From NCBI GenBank assembly GCA_023665325.1, contig JAMPED010000010.1:9653-73652 (forward strand): 64,000 bases of DNA, given 5' to 3'. The notes beneath the pieces are model-generated. The model saw only the letters and a list, made by a program, of their open reading frames with translations, made no database searches and was not told the origin of the DNA. The position numbers and the translations under genes are program-made. The DNA is from Acetobacter sp. GTDB taxonomy: Bacteria > Pseudomonadota > Alphaproteobacteria > RF32 > CAG-239. Position 1 is the first letter of the stretch; each line of letters opens with the position of its first letter. Positions 9,059 through 17,789 of this stretch are shown in pieces.

Positions 9059-10042
9059 ATGGCAAAAAGTGATCTTGAGATAGCATACGAAAAGGCATAT
9101 GGAGAACATTCAAAAACGATGCTTGACAGACGGATGGAAGTTAAAGAAGCGTCTATTCCGTTGAATGTGGCTGAAATGCCGAATGCTGAAGAGATGAAAA
9201 TTGAGATTCCAAAAGAGATGGAACAATCAACTCCTGTTCAGGAAATGCCTGTCGTGGAAACTAAGGCACCTGAGGCTGAGCAAAAAGCGCCAGAAGTGCA
9301 AGCGGCAATTGAAGAGAAACCACAATTAGTGACGCCTAATAGTAAGGCAAAAGAGAAATATCCATCGTTGTTTAGTCTTTTTTCTGATATGATGACGGCA
9401 GGGGACAGCGATAAAAAAAGTGATGAGATGTGGGAGGCTATGTTTGCTTGGGCGATTGGCGCGATGATGGGGGTGGATGTATTTAAAGAGCGGCTTGAGC
9501 AAGCTGAACGAGAACAGACTGAACGATTGTTAGCTGAAATGCGTGAAAAAGAGCGTTTGGCAGCCGCAGAAAAAGAGGGGGAAGTTAAGGCTCCTGAAAA
9601 AGAAACAGCGACACGTGTTGATGTTGGAGCTGCGACTATTCCGTTACAAGTAGCAGAAAAGCCTGATTTGGCGCAAGTTAATTTAAATATTCCGCAGACT
9701 GGAAACGTGAATGCGGCTAAACTGCCTGAGCAGATGGCTGAGAAACCTGATTTGTCACAAATTAAAATCAAAACACCAGCAGAGATAGCTTATGATAATA
9801 TTGCTAAGGGGAAAGATGAAGTAACGTTAGCGGATTTGAAAGCGGCTGGGGTTAATCTTAAAACAGATTTAGCACCGACACTTAAGGCTTTGACAAAAGA
9901 TAATCCTGAGAAATTGGCTGAACTGGCGCCAAAAGGGTTGGGTGATGAGAATGCACCGATTGGCAAAGAGTTGGGGGTGGCCCTTATTGGTCGGCAGCAG
10001 CAACGTGAGGCGATGATTAAGCATAATTCTTTATCTCGGTAG
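9059..10042 (+). CDS. Hypothetical protein with internal sequence repeats
   Basis: 327 residues, not recognised. A short motif of the form IPLxVAExP...IP occurs three times (near the N-terminus, mid-protein, and in the variant KLPEQMAEKP). Charged Glu/Ala/Lys linkers separate them, and one hydrophobic patch (about 125-145, WAIGAMMGVDVF) could be a weak membrane or packing helix. The ATG at 9059 has GGAGA upstream and is preferred to an in-frame codon at 9035. Ends in a basic tail (LSR). Confidence 0.65.
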   Translation: MAKSDLEIAYEKAYGEHSKTMLDRRMEVKEASIPLNVAEMPNAEEMKIEIPKEMEQSTPVQEMPVVETKAPEAEQKAPEVQAAIEEKPQLVTPNSKAKEKYPSLFSLFSDMMTAGDSDKKSDEMWEAMFAWAIGAMMGVDVFKERLEQAEREQTERLLAEMREKERLAAAEKEGEVKAPEKETATRVDVGAATIPLQVAEKPDLAQVNLNIPQTGNVNAAKLPEQMAEKPDLSQIKIKTPAEIAYDNIAKGKDEVTLADLKAAGVNLKTDLAPTLKALTKDNPEKLAELAPKGLGDENAPIGKELGVALIGRQQQREAMIKHNSLSR

Positions 10043-10059
10043 AGGGTATTGTGTGCGCT

Positions 10060-10320
10060 TGGTGTGAGGAGATCCCTTGACTCGGACGACAAAACTGGTC
10101 GTCCGAGAGGGATGACACAGAAAAGAGGGAGATCCCTTGACGGCTTGCAAGCAAGCCGAGGGATGACAGAGAAAAGCGAGTATAGTTTTGTTTCTTTTAA
10201 TATGTCATCGCTCTGAGCGTAGCGAAGTCAAGCGATCTCGTGAGAGTATGGGTGGCAGCGCCACCTGCAACGATTAGGGCTGCGGCGGTCGGATGCTCCT
10301 CGCGATGACGGGAAAATAGT
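10060..10320 (+). repeat. Cluster of interspersed palindromic repeats
   Basis: Two copies of the first element type in tandem: inner stem CTCGGACGAC/GTCGTCCGAG at about 10080-10105, then CGGCTTGC/GCAAGCCG at about 10140-10160. The ATCGC/AGCGAT element follows at about 10203-10250. No gene is visible between 10043 and 10387. Confidence 0.8.
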
Positions 10321-10387
10321 TCTTTACATTTATCTTCGTTCTGCTATAACGACTGAAACGTAACTTTTATTTAGGATTTTTTTTATT

Positions 10388-11434
10388 ATGACTAAACAAA
10401 CTTGGAAACCGGGGACAATGCTCTCGCCATTACCGCCGGCATTGATTTCTTCTGGCGATATGGAACACCCCAATGTGATGACTGCAGCGTGGACAGGGAT
10501 TATCTGTTCTGATCCGGTGATTACATACGTTTCTTTGCGGCCCTCACGTTATACACACGAGTTGGTGAGCAAAAATAAGGAGTTTGTGATTAACTTACCA
10601 ACCTGGAAAGACGCTGAGGCTGTGGATATGGTTGGGGTGAAATCTGGCAGAGATTTGGATAAATTTGCACTTACAGGGTTTGTTGCGGAGTCATCAACTC
10701 AGGTTAAAGCGCCTCAAATTATGCAATGTCCAGTGAGTATTGAATGTAAAGTATTAGAGGTTCGTTCATTTGGAACGCACGATATGTTTTTGGCTGAAGT
10801 TGTTGCGGTGAATGTGGATGAGCAGTATATTGACGATACTGGGGCGCTTGATTTGGAAAGAGCTGGTTTGTTGGCGTATGCTCACGGTTTTTATTATACC
10901 CTCGGACGGAAAATCGGTAAATTTGGCTTTTCGGTTGAGAAGAAGAAAAAACAACCGGCGGCGCCTCAGGTTAGCACTATCATTAAGGCGGATAAAAAAT
11001 TTGCCACCGCTCTTAAAGTGCGGACGGTGGAAGAAACAACGATGGAAAATGGGGTTGAGGTGGTGACACGGAAACCTAAGTTTAAGAAACCAGAGAGAAA
11101 GCCTGCTTCTCGTTTTGAAGAAAGAGATGCTTATGGCGAGCGTCGGGGTAGGGGAGAACGCCGAGAGTTTTCTTCTGATAGACGTCGTGAGGGTGGTTTT
11201 GCGCGTAAGCAACGCGAAGATGGTGAGCGGAGAGAATTTTCTCGTGATCGTCGTGAATATGGTGAAAAGAAGGAGTTTTCTCGTGAGCGTCGTGAAGATA
11301 TGCGAGGAGAGAGGAAACCTGCTGGACGGAAGTTTGCTGATAAGCGGGCAAAATCTACCTCTTATGAGGGAAAACCTTATAAAAAACGTCCGGATGGGAG
11401 TTTTAAACGAGGCGCTCCACGTAGGAATGATTAG
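10388..11434 (+). CDS. Flavin reductase-like domain protein with Arg-rich tail
   Basis: 348 residues. Residues 1 to about 185 match the flavin reductase / flavoredoxin split-barrel family (DIM6/NTAB): an early PxPPALISSGD..NVMTAAW segment, VSLRPSRYTHELV, and a late conserved LAYAHGFYYTLGR. They should bind FMN. From about residue 235 the protein changes to a low-complexity tail of repeated ERREFSRDRRE-like units, rich in Arg, Glu and Asp, resembling the tails of some RNA-binding proteins. The ATG follows a T-rich leader with AGGA about 12 bases upstream. The fold is confident; the role of the tail is unknown. Confidence 0.8.
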   Translation: MTKQTWKPGTMLSPLPPALISSGDMEHPNVMTAAWTGIICSDPVITYVSLRPSRYTHELVSKNKEFVINLPTWKDAEAVDMVGVKSGRDLDKFALTGFVAESSTQVKAPQIMQCPVSIECKVLEVRSFGTHDMFLAEVVAVNVDEQYIDDTGALDLERAGLLAYAHGFYYTLGRKIGKFGFSVEKKKKQPAAPQVSTIIKADKKFATALKVRTVEETTMENGVEVVTRKPKFKKPERKPASRFEERDAYGERRGRGERREFSSDRRREGGFARKQREDGERREFSRDRREYGEKKEFSRERREDMRGERKPAGRKFADKRAKSTSYEGKPYKKRPDGSFKRGAPRRND

Positions 11435-11462
11435 AACTATTTGTGCTTTGCACTGATAATAT

Positions 11463-11494
11463 AGCGGGTTGCTGAGAAGTGGCTCGCTTTTTTT
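11463..11494 (+). terminator. Rho-independent terminator
   Basis: AGCGGG pairs with CTCGCT, followed by seven Ts, 29 bases after the flavoprotein stop. Confidence 0.65.
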
Positions 11495-11585
11495 ATACGT
11501 CATTATGAGGAGTGTGTGGGCGCACAGCCAATCAGAACAAGCCAACAAGTATAGGGAGGGAAATTAGTTTCTTTGTTAAAGAAAA

Positions 11586-13019
11586 TTATCTTCCTTGGTG
11601 GTGGGTAATCCTGTTGTTTTGGATGAGCGTGTTTTGGGTTTCAATTTGTTTTAAACCTTGTTCTAGATATTTGGCATAATAAGCTTTACGGGTATCTATG
11701 TTAATGTGTGGGTCGTATTCGGCGATTTCTTTTTTGCCGTGTATAGGTTCGTTTGTTTCACGGGTAGATACTCGTCCCTCGTCACGAGGAATTCCAAGAG
11801 CAATACCCATTGCGTCAAACTTATGACCTGAACAGTTAATATCCGGCTTATGTCCTTTGATTTCGATGTTTTCCCCCTCTTTGTCATAATAGGTTAATTT
11901 TGTTACACCAACTCGCATATTATAGCCGCAGGGCATAGCAAATGTTCCTTGAGTGTATTGTTGCATACCGGCGGTGTTTTCACCAATGTAGCGCGTGTTG
12001 GGGTGATGATAAAACGAGGTATAGGCACTTTCAGCAGAAGAACCGACATCACGGTCAAGCAAAATGTCTAATCTACCGTTAAAGCCTTTTTCGGGATTAA
12101 AGGGGTAATAAGTCGTTGTTTCATCAAATAAAGGTTGATTTTTGCCACTGAAATGGCTGCGATTTATCGGGGTGATGTTATCTTTTGCGAGGTTTTCTGG
12201 TTTATAAGCACCGTGTGTATGCAATATGGCGTTTGAGAGTGCTGTATCACGCATTTCGCAACGTTTGTAGGTGTTGATAAGGTTGCCATATAAGCGTTTG
12301 GCGATGTGGTCTATTGGTTTATCTTCGCCGCCTCGGTTATTACGGACATCAAGGATTATTCGTCCGTTTTCCCATTTTTCTTTGTTATTGAGATATATGT
12401 CATCAAATGTTTCGATGAATTTATCCCAGCTTTCGTATGTACCTTTGCGATTATCAAAATCGGGAATACTGACAACGAGGATGTCTTCATTATTGGGAGC
12501 TTTCATTGTGCCGATTTCCCATATTGGGCAGCGGGTGCCGTCTTCATTTAATATATCATTTCCTTGTTTGTCTTTTTTGTATTCTCCTCCTAAACACTGG
12601 TATCCAAAAGGTTTGTCTTTGAGTTTGGCAAAGTTACGTCCGACAGTGCGAGATTCTTTGTTGCCACCGCCGGTATGATATTTGTTTTTTCCGCAGTCTA
12701 GAGTGAAATGACGATCTTCGATATATTGACCAGTGTGGTCAAAAACTTCTTTCATAAAATCGTATTGTTGGCGAGGAGCGGTGATGTTGTTATATAATTG
12801 TTCTATGTTTTGCATAAATGCTTGTTGGTTATTTTCAGAAAAACCATCCCAGCCGATGTGTTCTCGGGCTGCTTTGGCGTAAAAAGCGAGATTTAGGCGT
12901 TGCTCCTCTTTGCTCATTTCTTTTGTGTGGAGATTAGTATCAATTTGCTCATTTGCGGGGTGAATGAGATTTATCATTTGTTGTTCGCTTATGGTGTTGA
13001 TTATTTCTTCAAACGTCAT
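11586..13019 (-). CDS. S41 family (tail-specific type) peptidase
   Basis: 477 residues on the minus strand. The S41 signature parts are present: IILDVRNNRGG (about 221-231), a catalytic-serine region DVGSSAES (Ser327 or 328) and YIGENTAG just after. S41 enzymes cut proteins near the C-terminus with a Ser/Lys mechanism. No signal peptide and no PDZ domain are visible, unlike CtpA/Prc, so its location is unclear. AAAGGAG lies before the ATG. The protein ends in a polar, basic tail (HHQGR). It is one of few minus-strand genes in this half. Confidence 0.75.
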   Translation of the reverse strand: MTFEEIINTISEQQMINLIHPANEQIDTNLHTKEMSKEEQRLNLAFYAKAAREHIGWDGFSENNQQAFMQNIEQLYNNITAPRQQYDFMKEVFDHTGQYIEDRHFTLDCGKNKYHTGGGNKESRTVGRNFAKLKDKPFGYQCLGGEYKKDKQGNDILNEDGTRCPIWEIGTMKAPNNEDILVVSIPDFDNRKGTYESWDKFIETFDDIYLNNKEKWENGRIILDVRNNRGGEDKPIDHIAKRLYGNLINTYKRCEMRDTALSNAILHTHGAYKPENLAKDNITPINRSHFSGKNQPLFDETTTYYPFNPEKGFNGRLDILLDRDVGSSAESAYTSFYHHPNTRYIGENTAGMQQYTQGTFAMPCGYNMRVGVTKLTYYDKEGENIEIKGHKPDINCSGHKFDAMGIALGIPRDEGRVSTRETNEPIHGKKEIAEYDPHINIDTRKAYYAKYLEQGLKQIETQNTLIQNNRITHHQGR

Positions 13020-13059
13020 ATTTATCTCCTTTAGGATAGTATAACAAAAATTGAAGCGA

Positions 13060-13140
13060 GTGTCAAGGCAAGGTGGTTGCTTTTGCGGCTGGAAAAATGG
13101 TGTGGATTATGGTATGGCTCGCAATGACGAGGGAGAAGGG
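13060..13140 (+). repeat. Degenerate interspersed repeat
   Basis: Contains the CTCGCAATGACG closing arm seen in the other repeat clusters, but the opening arm is worn. It ends just before the transporter start. Confidence 0.45.
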
Positions 13141-13145
13141 GAATT

Positions 13146-14114
13146 ATGAACTGGATTTTGCTAAGTTTGCTTTATGCGGTGATAAATGCGGTTTATGTGA
13201 TGTTTAACAGTAAGCATCATTATGATGGTTATGTTTTGGGGATTTGGCGAGGGTTTGGTATTTCGCTGTTGGTGTCGCCATTGCTTTTTACGGTGCCGCT
13301 TGATATTGCGGCAGACTACTTTCTTATTCTTATTATGCAGGGGATTATGATTGGTATTTATGATAGTCATTTATTTTTTGCAACATCTCGTTATGGGGCG
13401 CACGCAAGCTCTGGGTTTATGGCGACTACTGTTTTGGTAACGGTGTTGTTGTGGTGGAGTATTGATTTTGAAGAGTTACGACGGTTGTTACAAGAACCAG
13501 TGCGGTTGATTAGTTTGGGGTTGATTTTTTGCGGATTTTCGGTGAGTTATTGGCAGATGATGAAGGTACACGTTAGCCTTGAAGCGGAGAAATATTTGTA
13601 TCCGGCGGTGTTTGCTTTGGCGTTGATGAGCATTGCGACACGTTATATTGCGCTTAATGGTGGGTCTGCTTATGCTGGAGTGGTGTATTATTTGACGATT
13701 GCTTGTTTTGTGAGTGGGGTGTATAATTTGGTGGCGTTTATGTTTAAGAGAAGTCGGAAAAAGATTGATTGTTTTCCCCCTCACCCTAACCCTCCCCCTC
13801 CAAGGGGGGAGGGAAGAGATAGTGCTATCTGCAACAGTGTGAATCCCTCAGACAATGATGGAGATAAAACAAAGTTACTTATGGCACCGCTGAAGCACTG
13901 GCGGGGAGCTTGGCTGATTGTTTTTAGTACAATTCTCATTGGGGCTAAGACGTTGGCGTTTCGTTATGCGGACAACCCTGCTTATGTGATGGCGATGTTG
14001 TTACTTTCACCGATGTTTGCGGAGGTGATACAGACACATAGGCTTAAAATTACACCATTTGTGGTGTTGGTTTTGGTGTTTTTGGGGCTGATGTTGGGGA
14101 TTGCGTTATCTTGA
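13146..14114 (+). CDS. EamA-like (DMT superfamily) membrane protein with in-frame repeat insertion
   Basis: 322 residues, mostly hydrophobic, with about nine or ten membrane helices in two halves, fitting a drug/metabolite transporter-like permease; substrate unknown. Residues about 211-236, between the two halves, are encoded by a palindromic repeat (13776-13850) that adds PHPNPPPPRGEG and more without breaking the frame. The first half contains LLVSPLLFTVPL and SLGLIFCGFSVSYWQ helices. Start chosen at the ATG 6 bases after an AAGGGG motif. Confidence 0.7.
   Translation: MNWILLSLLYAVINAVYVMFNSKHHYDGYVLGIWRGFGISLLVSPLLFTVPLDIAADYFLILIMQGIMIGIYDSHLFFATSRYGAHASSGFMATTVLVTVLLWWSIDFEELRRLLQEPVRLISLGLIFCGFSVSYWQMMKVHVSLEAEKYLYPAVFALALMSIATRYIALNGGSAYAGVVYYLTIACFVSGVYNLVAFMFKRSRKKIDCFPPHPNPPPPRGEGRDSAICNSVNPSDNDGDKTKLLMAPLKHWRGAWLIVFSTILIGAKTLAFRYADNPAYVMAMLLLSPMFAEVIQTHRLKITPFVVLVLVFLGLMLGIALS
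13776..13850 (+). repeat. Palindromic repeat inserted inside a coding sequence
   Basis: A C-rich arm is followed by AAGGGGGGAGGG, which pairs with it, and then by a small hairpin GATAG/CTATC. This CCCTCACCCTAACCCTCCCC type element is a common interspersed repeat in proteobacteria. Here it stays in frame in a loop of a membrane protein. Confidence 0.65.
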
Positions 14115-14151
14115 GATGTTATTGACAAGGAATTGTATTTGGTGTAAAGTT

Positions 14152-14185
14152 AAAGCCCTCTGTGGGGAGGGCTTTAGGGTTTTTA
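14152..14185. terminator. Bidirectional terminator between convergent genes
   Basis: AAAGCCCTC (14152-14160) pairs with GAGGGCTTT (14167-14175). T-rich sequence follows on the plus strand, and on the minus strand the hairpin is followed by TTAACTTT. It serves the transporter and pepA, which converge here. Confidence 0.75.
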
Positions 14186-15658
14186 TTTCTTTTCCAAGTT
14201 TTTCAAGAATTGGTTTATTAAGCGGACACCGAAGCCGGATGCACCCATTGGGTATAACGGTTTGGCTTTTTCGACCTTATCCATACCAGCGATATCTAAG
14301 TGCGCCCACGGTGTGTTTTTGTTGACAAAGCTTTCTAAGAAGCAAGCTGCAGTGATGGAACCGGCGGAGCGTCCAGCAGAGATGTTTTTGATGTCTGCGA
14401 TGTCTGACTTTATCATTTTACGATAATTATCAGTTAAAGGGAAGCGCCATAGCAACTCGCCTGATTGTTCGCCGGCAATGCTTAATAACTCTGCCATACA
14501 ATCATCATTAGTAAACATACCTGCCATTTCAGAGCCCAAAGCTACGACGATGGCGCCAGTTAAGGTGGCAAGGTCGATAATCCGCTCTGGTTTGTATTGT
14601 TGTTCAACGTATGTTAAGCAATCTCCTAAAACCAAACGTCCTTCAGCGTCGGTGTTTAAGATTTCTACAGTTTGACCAGAGAGGGAGGTTACGATGTCTC
14701 CGGGGCGGGTAGCTGTGCCAGAAGGCATATTTTCAACCAAACCAACAATACCAACAATATTAAGGTTTAGTTTTTGCTGAGCGGCTGCTTTTAAGCTGGC
14801 AACAACAACAGCAGAGCCTGCCATATCTTGTTTCATATCCCACATTCCGGCGGCTGGTTTTAATGAGATACCACCGGCGTCAAAGGTTACACCTTTACCA
14901 ACTAATGCAATATCCCAGCCTTTATTTTGTTTGTTGCCTCGGTGTTCTAAAATGCAAACGTATGGCGGGTTTGCTGAACCTTGTGACACTGATAACAGCA
15001 TATTAAAGCCTTTTTTCTTCAATTCGCTTTGGTTTAAGAGTGTTACTTTTAAGCCCAAATGTTCTAAGCGTTTAATATCTGCGGCGTAAATTTCTGGGGT
15101 GAGTTCATTTGCCGGTTCGTTGGTTAAATCTCTGGCATAGCGGACAGCATTTGCCAAAGCTGCGGTTTGCTCGTAGGCTTTTTTATCAAGCTCGTCTTTT
15201 GCAACAAAGTTTATAGTTTCTAACTTCGGGAAATCTGACGGTTTCTTTTTGGTGTGATATTTATCAAAGCTGTATGAGGCAAGCTCTATACCAAAGGCTA
15301 AACTTTGAGCAACTTTTTCGGCTGTAAAGTCTGTTTTGGGGAGTTTGCGGGTATAAACAGCGGCAGATTTGAAATTTTTAATTCGGTTATATAATTTACC
15401 GCCTAGTTCTTCAAGCTCTGGGGTGTCGATTGTGTTTTTAACGCGTAATAAAACCACCGCTTCTTTAACCATATCTAAAACGAGAATTTCTTTTTTATTT
15501 TCTTCGGTGTCTTCACGTTCTGTCAAGGCTTTTAATTTATTAAAAGTTGAGCGGTCAATGATTTGCGCTGCACCGTAGTTTAACTCTTCTTCCTTTGTGG
15601 CGATGAGGACTTTTACCTCTGCTGTTTCATAAGGTTGATTAAATGTTATTTCGGTCAT
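14183..15658 (-). CDS. pepA: Leucyl aminopeptidase (M17)
   Basis: 491 residues, typical M17 length. The C-terminal catalytic domain carries the metal-binding segment VGKGVTFDAGGISLKP and the signature NTDAEGRLVLGD; the N-terminal domain is the usual non-catalytic macro-like part. It is a cytoplasmic hexameric zinc/manganese aminopeptidase of peptide turnover; in some bacteria PepA also binds DNA as a Xer accessory factor. AGGAG precedes the ATG. Whether it acts in Xer recombination here is unknown. Confidence 0.95.
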   Translation of the reverse strand: MTEITFNQPYETAEVKVLIATKEEELNYGAAQIIDRSTFNKLKALTEREDTEENKKEILVLDMVKEAVVLLRVKNTIDTPELEELGGKLYNRIKNFKSAAVYTRKLPKTDFTAEKVAQSLAFGIELASYSFDKYHTKKKPSDFPKLETINFVAKDELDKKAYEQTAALANAVRYARDLTNEPANELTPEIYAADIKRLEHLGLKVTLLNQSELKKKGFNMLLSVSQGSANPPYVCILEHRGNKQNKGWDIALVGKGVTFDAGGISLKPAAGMWDMKQDMAGSAVVVASLKAAAQQKLNLNIVGIVGLVENMPSGTATRPGDIVTSLSGQTVEILNTDAEGRLVLGDCLTYVEQQYKPERIIDLATLTGAIVVALGSEMAGMFTNDDCMAELLSIAGEQSGELLWRFPLTDNYRKMIKSDIADIKNISAGRSAGSITAACFLESFVNKNTPWAHLDIAGMDKVEKAKPLYPMGASGFGVRLINQFLKNLEKK

Positions 15659-15689
15659 TTGTTTCTCCTAAAGTTGTGTGCTGTTGCAC

Positions 15690-15750
15690 TGGTTTATAGA
15701 TTGCTGTGGTATATGTAGCTGATGCTACGACCTCGCAATGACGTTATGTG
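15690..15750 (+). repeat. Degenerate interspersed repeat
   Basis: TAGATTGC...CTCGCAATGACG arms around GTAGCTGATGCTAC, another variable inner hairpin. A single worn copy between the divergent pepA and Sua5 genes. Confidence 0.5.
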
Positions 15751-15799
15751 CTGTAAATATTGCTCTGTTATCAGTGAAGATTTGGTTAATAATTTGGGG

Positions 15800-15830
15800 T
15801 TGACATTGTTTTTTATGGTGATAATGTCAA
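15800..15830 (+). promoter_or_regulatory. Inverted repeat upstream of the Sua5 gene
   Basis: TTGACATT and AATGTCAA form an 8-base inverted repeat about 45 bases before the start. TTGACA could be a -35 box, but no well-spaced -10 is obvious, so this could be an operator or chance. Confidence 0.3.
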
Positions 15831-15873
15831 GAAAAAATGCTATGGTATGCATTGACTTTATGAAGAGGGTTCT

Positions 15874-16818
15874 ATGAGTGGTATATATAAGATAGATGAT
15901 GAGAATATGCAACAGGCGGTTGGGGTTATTCTATGTGGTGGATTAGTGGCTTTTCCGACTGAAACAGTTTATGGATTGGGAGCAAATGCGTATGATAGGC
16001 ACGCTGTGGCGGCGATTTTTGAGGCTAAAGGACGCCCAACGTTTAATCCTCTTATTTCTCATATTGGTGTTCCTGAGATGTTGGGAGAATATGCGGCAGC
16101 GGATAGTCGGGCAGAATATTTAGCTAAAAAGTTTTGGCCAGGACCGTTGACTTTTGTTTTGCCACGGATTGATGATGAGCCAGCGCTTGATCTTGTTTGT
16201 GCGGGGTTACCTACAATTACGGTGCGTTGTCCAGATCATCCGATTGCGTTAAAATTGATTAACGACAGTGGGGTGCCAATTGTGGCGCCATCGGCTAATC
16301 GTTCGCAATCTATTTCGCCAACGACGGCAGAGGCTGTTTTTGAGAGCCTTGGTGAAAGTGTGGATATGATTTTGGATGGCGGTCCGTGTTCGGTTGGGGT
16401 GGAATCAACAATTTTGGATTTAACGACCAAAAAAGCTGTTCTTTTACGGGCTGGTGGAATTACCCGAGAGGAAATCGAGGATGCATTGCGCGAGCGTGTT
16501 TATATTTCAGATGGTAATCCAGATAAGCCGACATCTCCAGGGCAGCTCTTAAAACACTATGCGCCCTCTAAGAAGTTTCGCATTAACGTGACAGAGCCTG
16601 AGCCTGATGAGCTTTTTATTGCTTTTGGTGCAGGATATGACGGCGCACAGATGAATCTTAGTCCCTCTGGAAATTTACGTGAGGCTGCGGCAAATCTGTT
16701 TGCTTTTATGCGGGCTGCAGATAATAATACTTTATATCAAAAGATGGCAATGGCGCCCATTCCTGAAGAGGGGGTCGGACTAGCGATTAACGATCGTATA
16801 AAAAGAGCTTCCCGTTAG
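15874..16818 (+). CDS. Threonylcarbamoyl-AMP synthase, Sua5 type
   Basis: 314 residues: an N-terminal YrdC domain (about 8-195; AFPTETVYGLGANA near the start, PSANRSQSISPTT in the middle) followed by a Sua5 C-terminal domain introduced by SPGQLLKHYAP. The enzyme makes threonylcarbamoyl-AMP from threonine, bicarbonate and ATP for the t6A modification of tRNAs that read ANN codons. The length with both domains separates it from short TsaC. Cytoplasmic. Confidence 0.93.
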   Translation: MSGIYKIDDENMQQAVGVILCGGLVAFPTETVYGLGANAYDRHAVAAIFEAKGRPTFNPLISHIGVPEMLGEYAAADSRAEYLAKKFWPGPLTFVLPRIDDEPALDLVCAGLPTITVRCPDHPIALKLINDSGVPIVAPSANRSQSISPTTAEAVFESLGESVDMILDGGPCSVGVESTILDLTTKKAVLLRAGGITREEIEDALRERVYISDGNPDKPTSPGQLLKHYAPSKKFRINVTEPEPDELFIAFGAGYDGAQMNLSPSGNLREAAANLFAFMRAADNNTLYQKMAMAPIPEEGVGLAINDRIKRASR

Positions 16819-16837
16819 CGGAAAGTGTTGGGAATGT

Positions 16838-16925
16838 GCAGGAGCTCCCTTGACGATTGTCTGTGACAATTGAGGGATGACAGTAAGTAGGGCGTTGTCA
16901 TTCAAGGGATGATGTTTGATGAAGA
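16838..16925 (+). repeat. Interspersed palindromic repeat
   Basis: A first-type element with inner stem GATTGTC/GACAATT between the CCCTTGAC and GAGGGATGAC arms, followed by a partial second copy (CAAGGGATGATG). Confidence 0.65.
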
Positions 16926-16970
16926 AAGGTTTGTGCTGATGGATGAGTGCAAATTTTCTTAATCTATTAC

Positions 16971-17363
16971 TTAAAAATTCTCTTTTAAGCTATTGAGTTT
17001 GTTTTCAAAAGTTGATTTTCCTTGTTCGATGGTGTCGTTGATATTGGTGAGGAGAGATTCGCGATATTCCTCAGCCCAAGCAACCATCGAATCAATAACA
17101 GGCTTTAGGTTATATCCGATATTTGTGAGGGTGTAGTCCACTCTGGGGGGGATTTGTGCATAAACGTGGCGGATGAGTATTCCGTTTTCTTCAAGCATAC
17201 GTAAGTTAGTGGTTAACACTTTTTGGGTGATGTCGCCCAGTTCTTTTTTGAGTTCACCAAACCGCTTTGTGCCGTCCATTAAACATTCGATAATTTGGAC
17301 TTTCCAACGGTCTCCGAGCATTTTAATAGTGGTTTCAGCTAATGATTTGGGCGTATTTTGCAT
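16971..17363 (-). CDS. HxlR-family transcriptional regulator
   Basis: 130 residues: a winged helix-turn-helix of the HxlR type, with the family hallmarks LGDRWKVQIIECLMDGTKRFGELKKEL and LTTNLRMLEENGIL and the YTLTNIGYNL strand-helix after the wing. Such proteins bind as dimers next to the genes they control and often sense redox or electrophiles. The start at 17363 is chosen because GGAGAA lies five bases upstream; longer in-frame versions lack a binding site. The target gene is not evident; the plus-strand pilin-like unit is downstream of repeats. Confidence 0.85.
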   Translation of the reverse strand: MQNTPKSLAETTIKMLGDRWKVQIIECLMDGTKRFGELKKELGDITQKVLTTNLRMLEENGILIRHVYAQIPPRVDYTLTNIGYNLKPVIDSMVAWAEEYRESLLTNINDTIEQGKSTFENKLNSLKENF

Positions 17364-17454
17364 TGTGTTCTCCATATTCTTTTTGGGGGTAATATAAGCG
17401 TTGGTTTTGGTTTTGGCAAGAGGAAAGGGAGGTATGTGTATAATTGGTGGCAGC

Positions 17455-17660
17455 GGTGCGAAGAGGGAGATCCCTTGACGGCTTGCGGGCAAGCCGAGGG
17501 ATGACAGGGAAAAGAGAGAGGGATGACGGAGAGAAGAGAGTTCTTTTTAATATGTCATCGCTCTGAACGAAGTGAAGTCAAGCGATCTCGTGAGAGTATG
17601 GATTGCCACGCGTTTATGCCTTACGGCGGCGCTCGCAATGACGATGGAGAGGGATGATAG
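17455..17660 (+). repeat. Cluster of interspersed palindromic repeats
   Basis: First-type element with inner stem CGGCTTGC/GCAAGCCG (about 17478-17497), followed by the ATCGC/AGCGAT element (about 17553-17600) and a third type with arms GATTGCCA and CTCGCAATGACG (about 17600-17645). Confidence 0.75.
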
Positions 17661-17727
17661 TGGCAGCGTCGCAATGATGGAGGGATAAATATTTTTTTAT
17701 TTTATTGGGGGAAAGGATGGATTTTTA

Positions 17728-17756
17728 TTGATTTTTAAGAAAAAATAGTGTATACT
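17728..17756 (+). promoter_or_regulatory. Sigma70-type promoter
   Basis: TTGATT (17728-17733) and TATACT (17751-17756) are 17 bases apart, 33 bases before the start of the secreted protein gene. Confidence 0.6.
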
Positions 17757-17789
17757 TCGCTTATATATGTATGTGACCGGAGTGTTTTT

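Noticed and set aside
12271..12678. Plus-strand frame of 135 codons
   Set aside because: Antisense to the S41 peptidase; no recognisable product.
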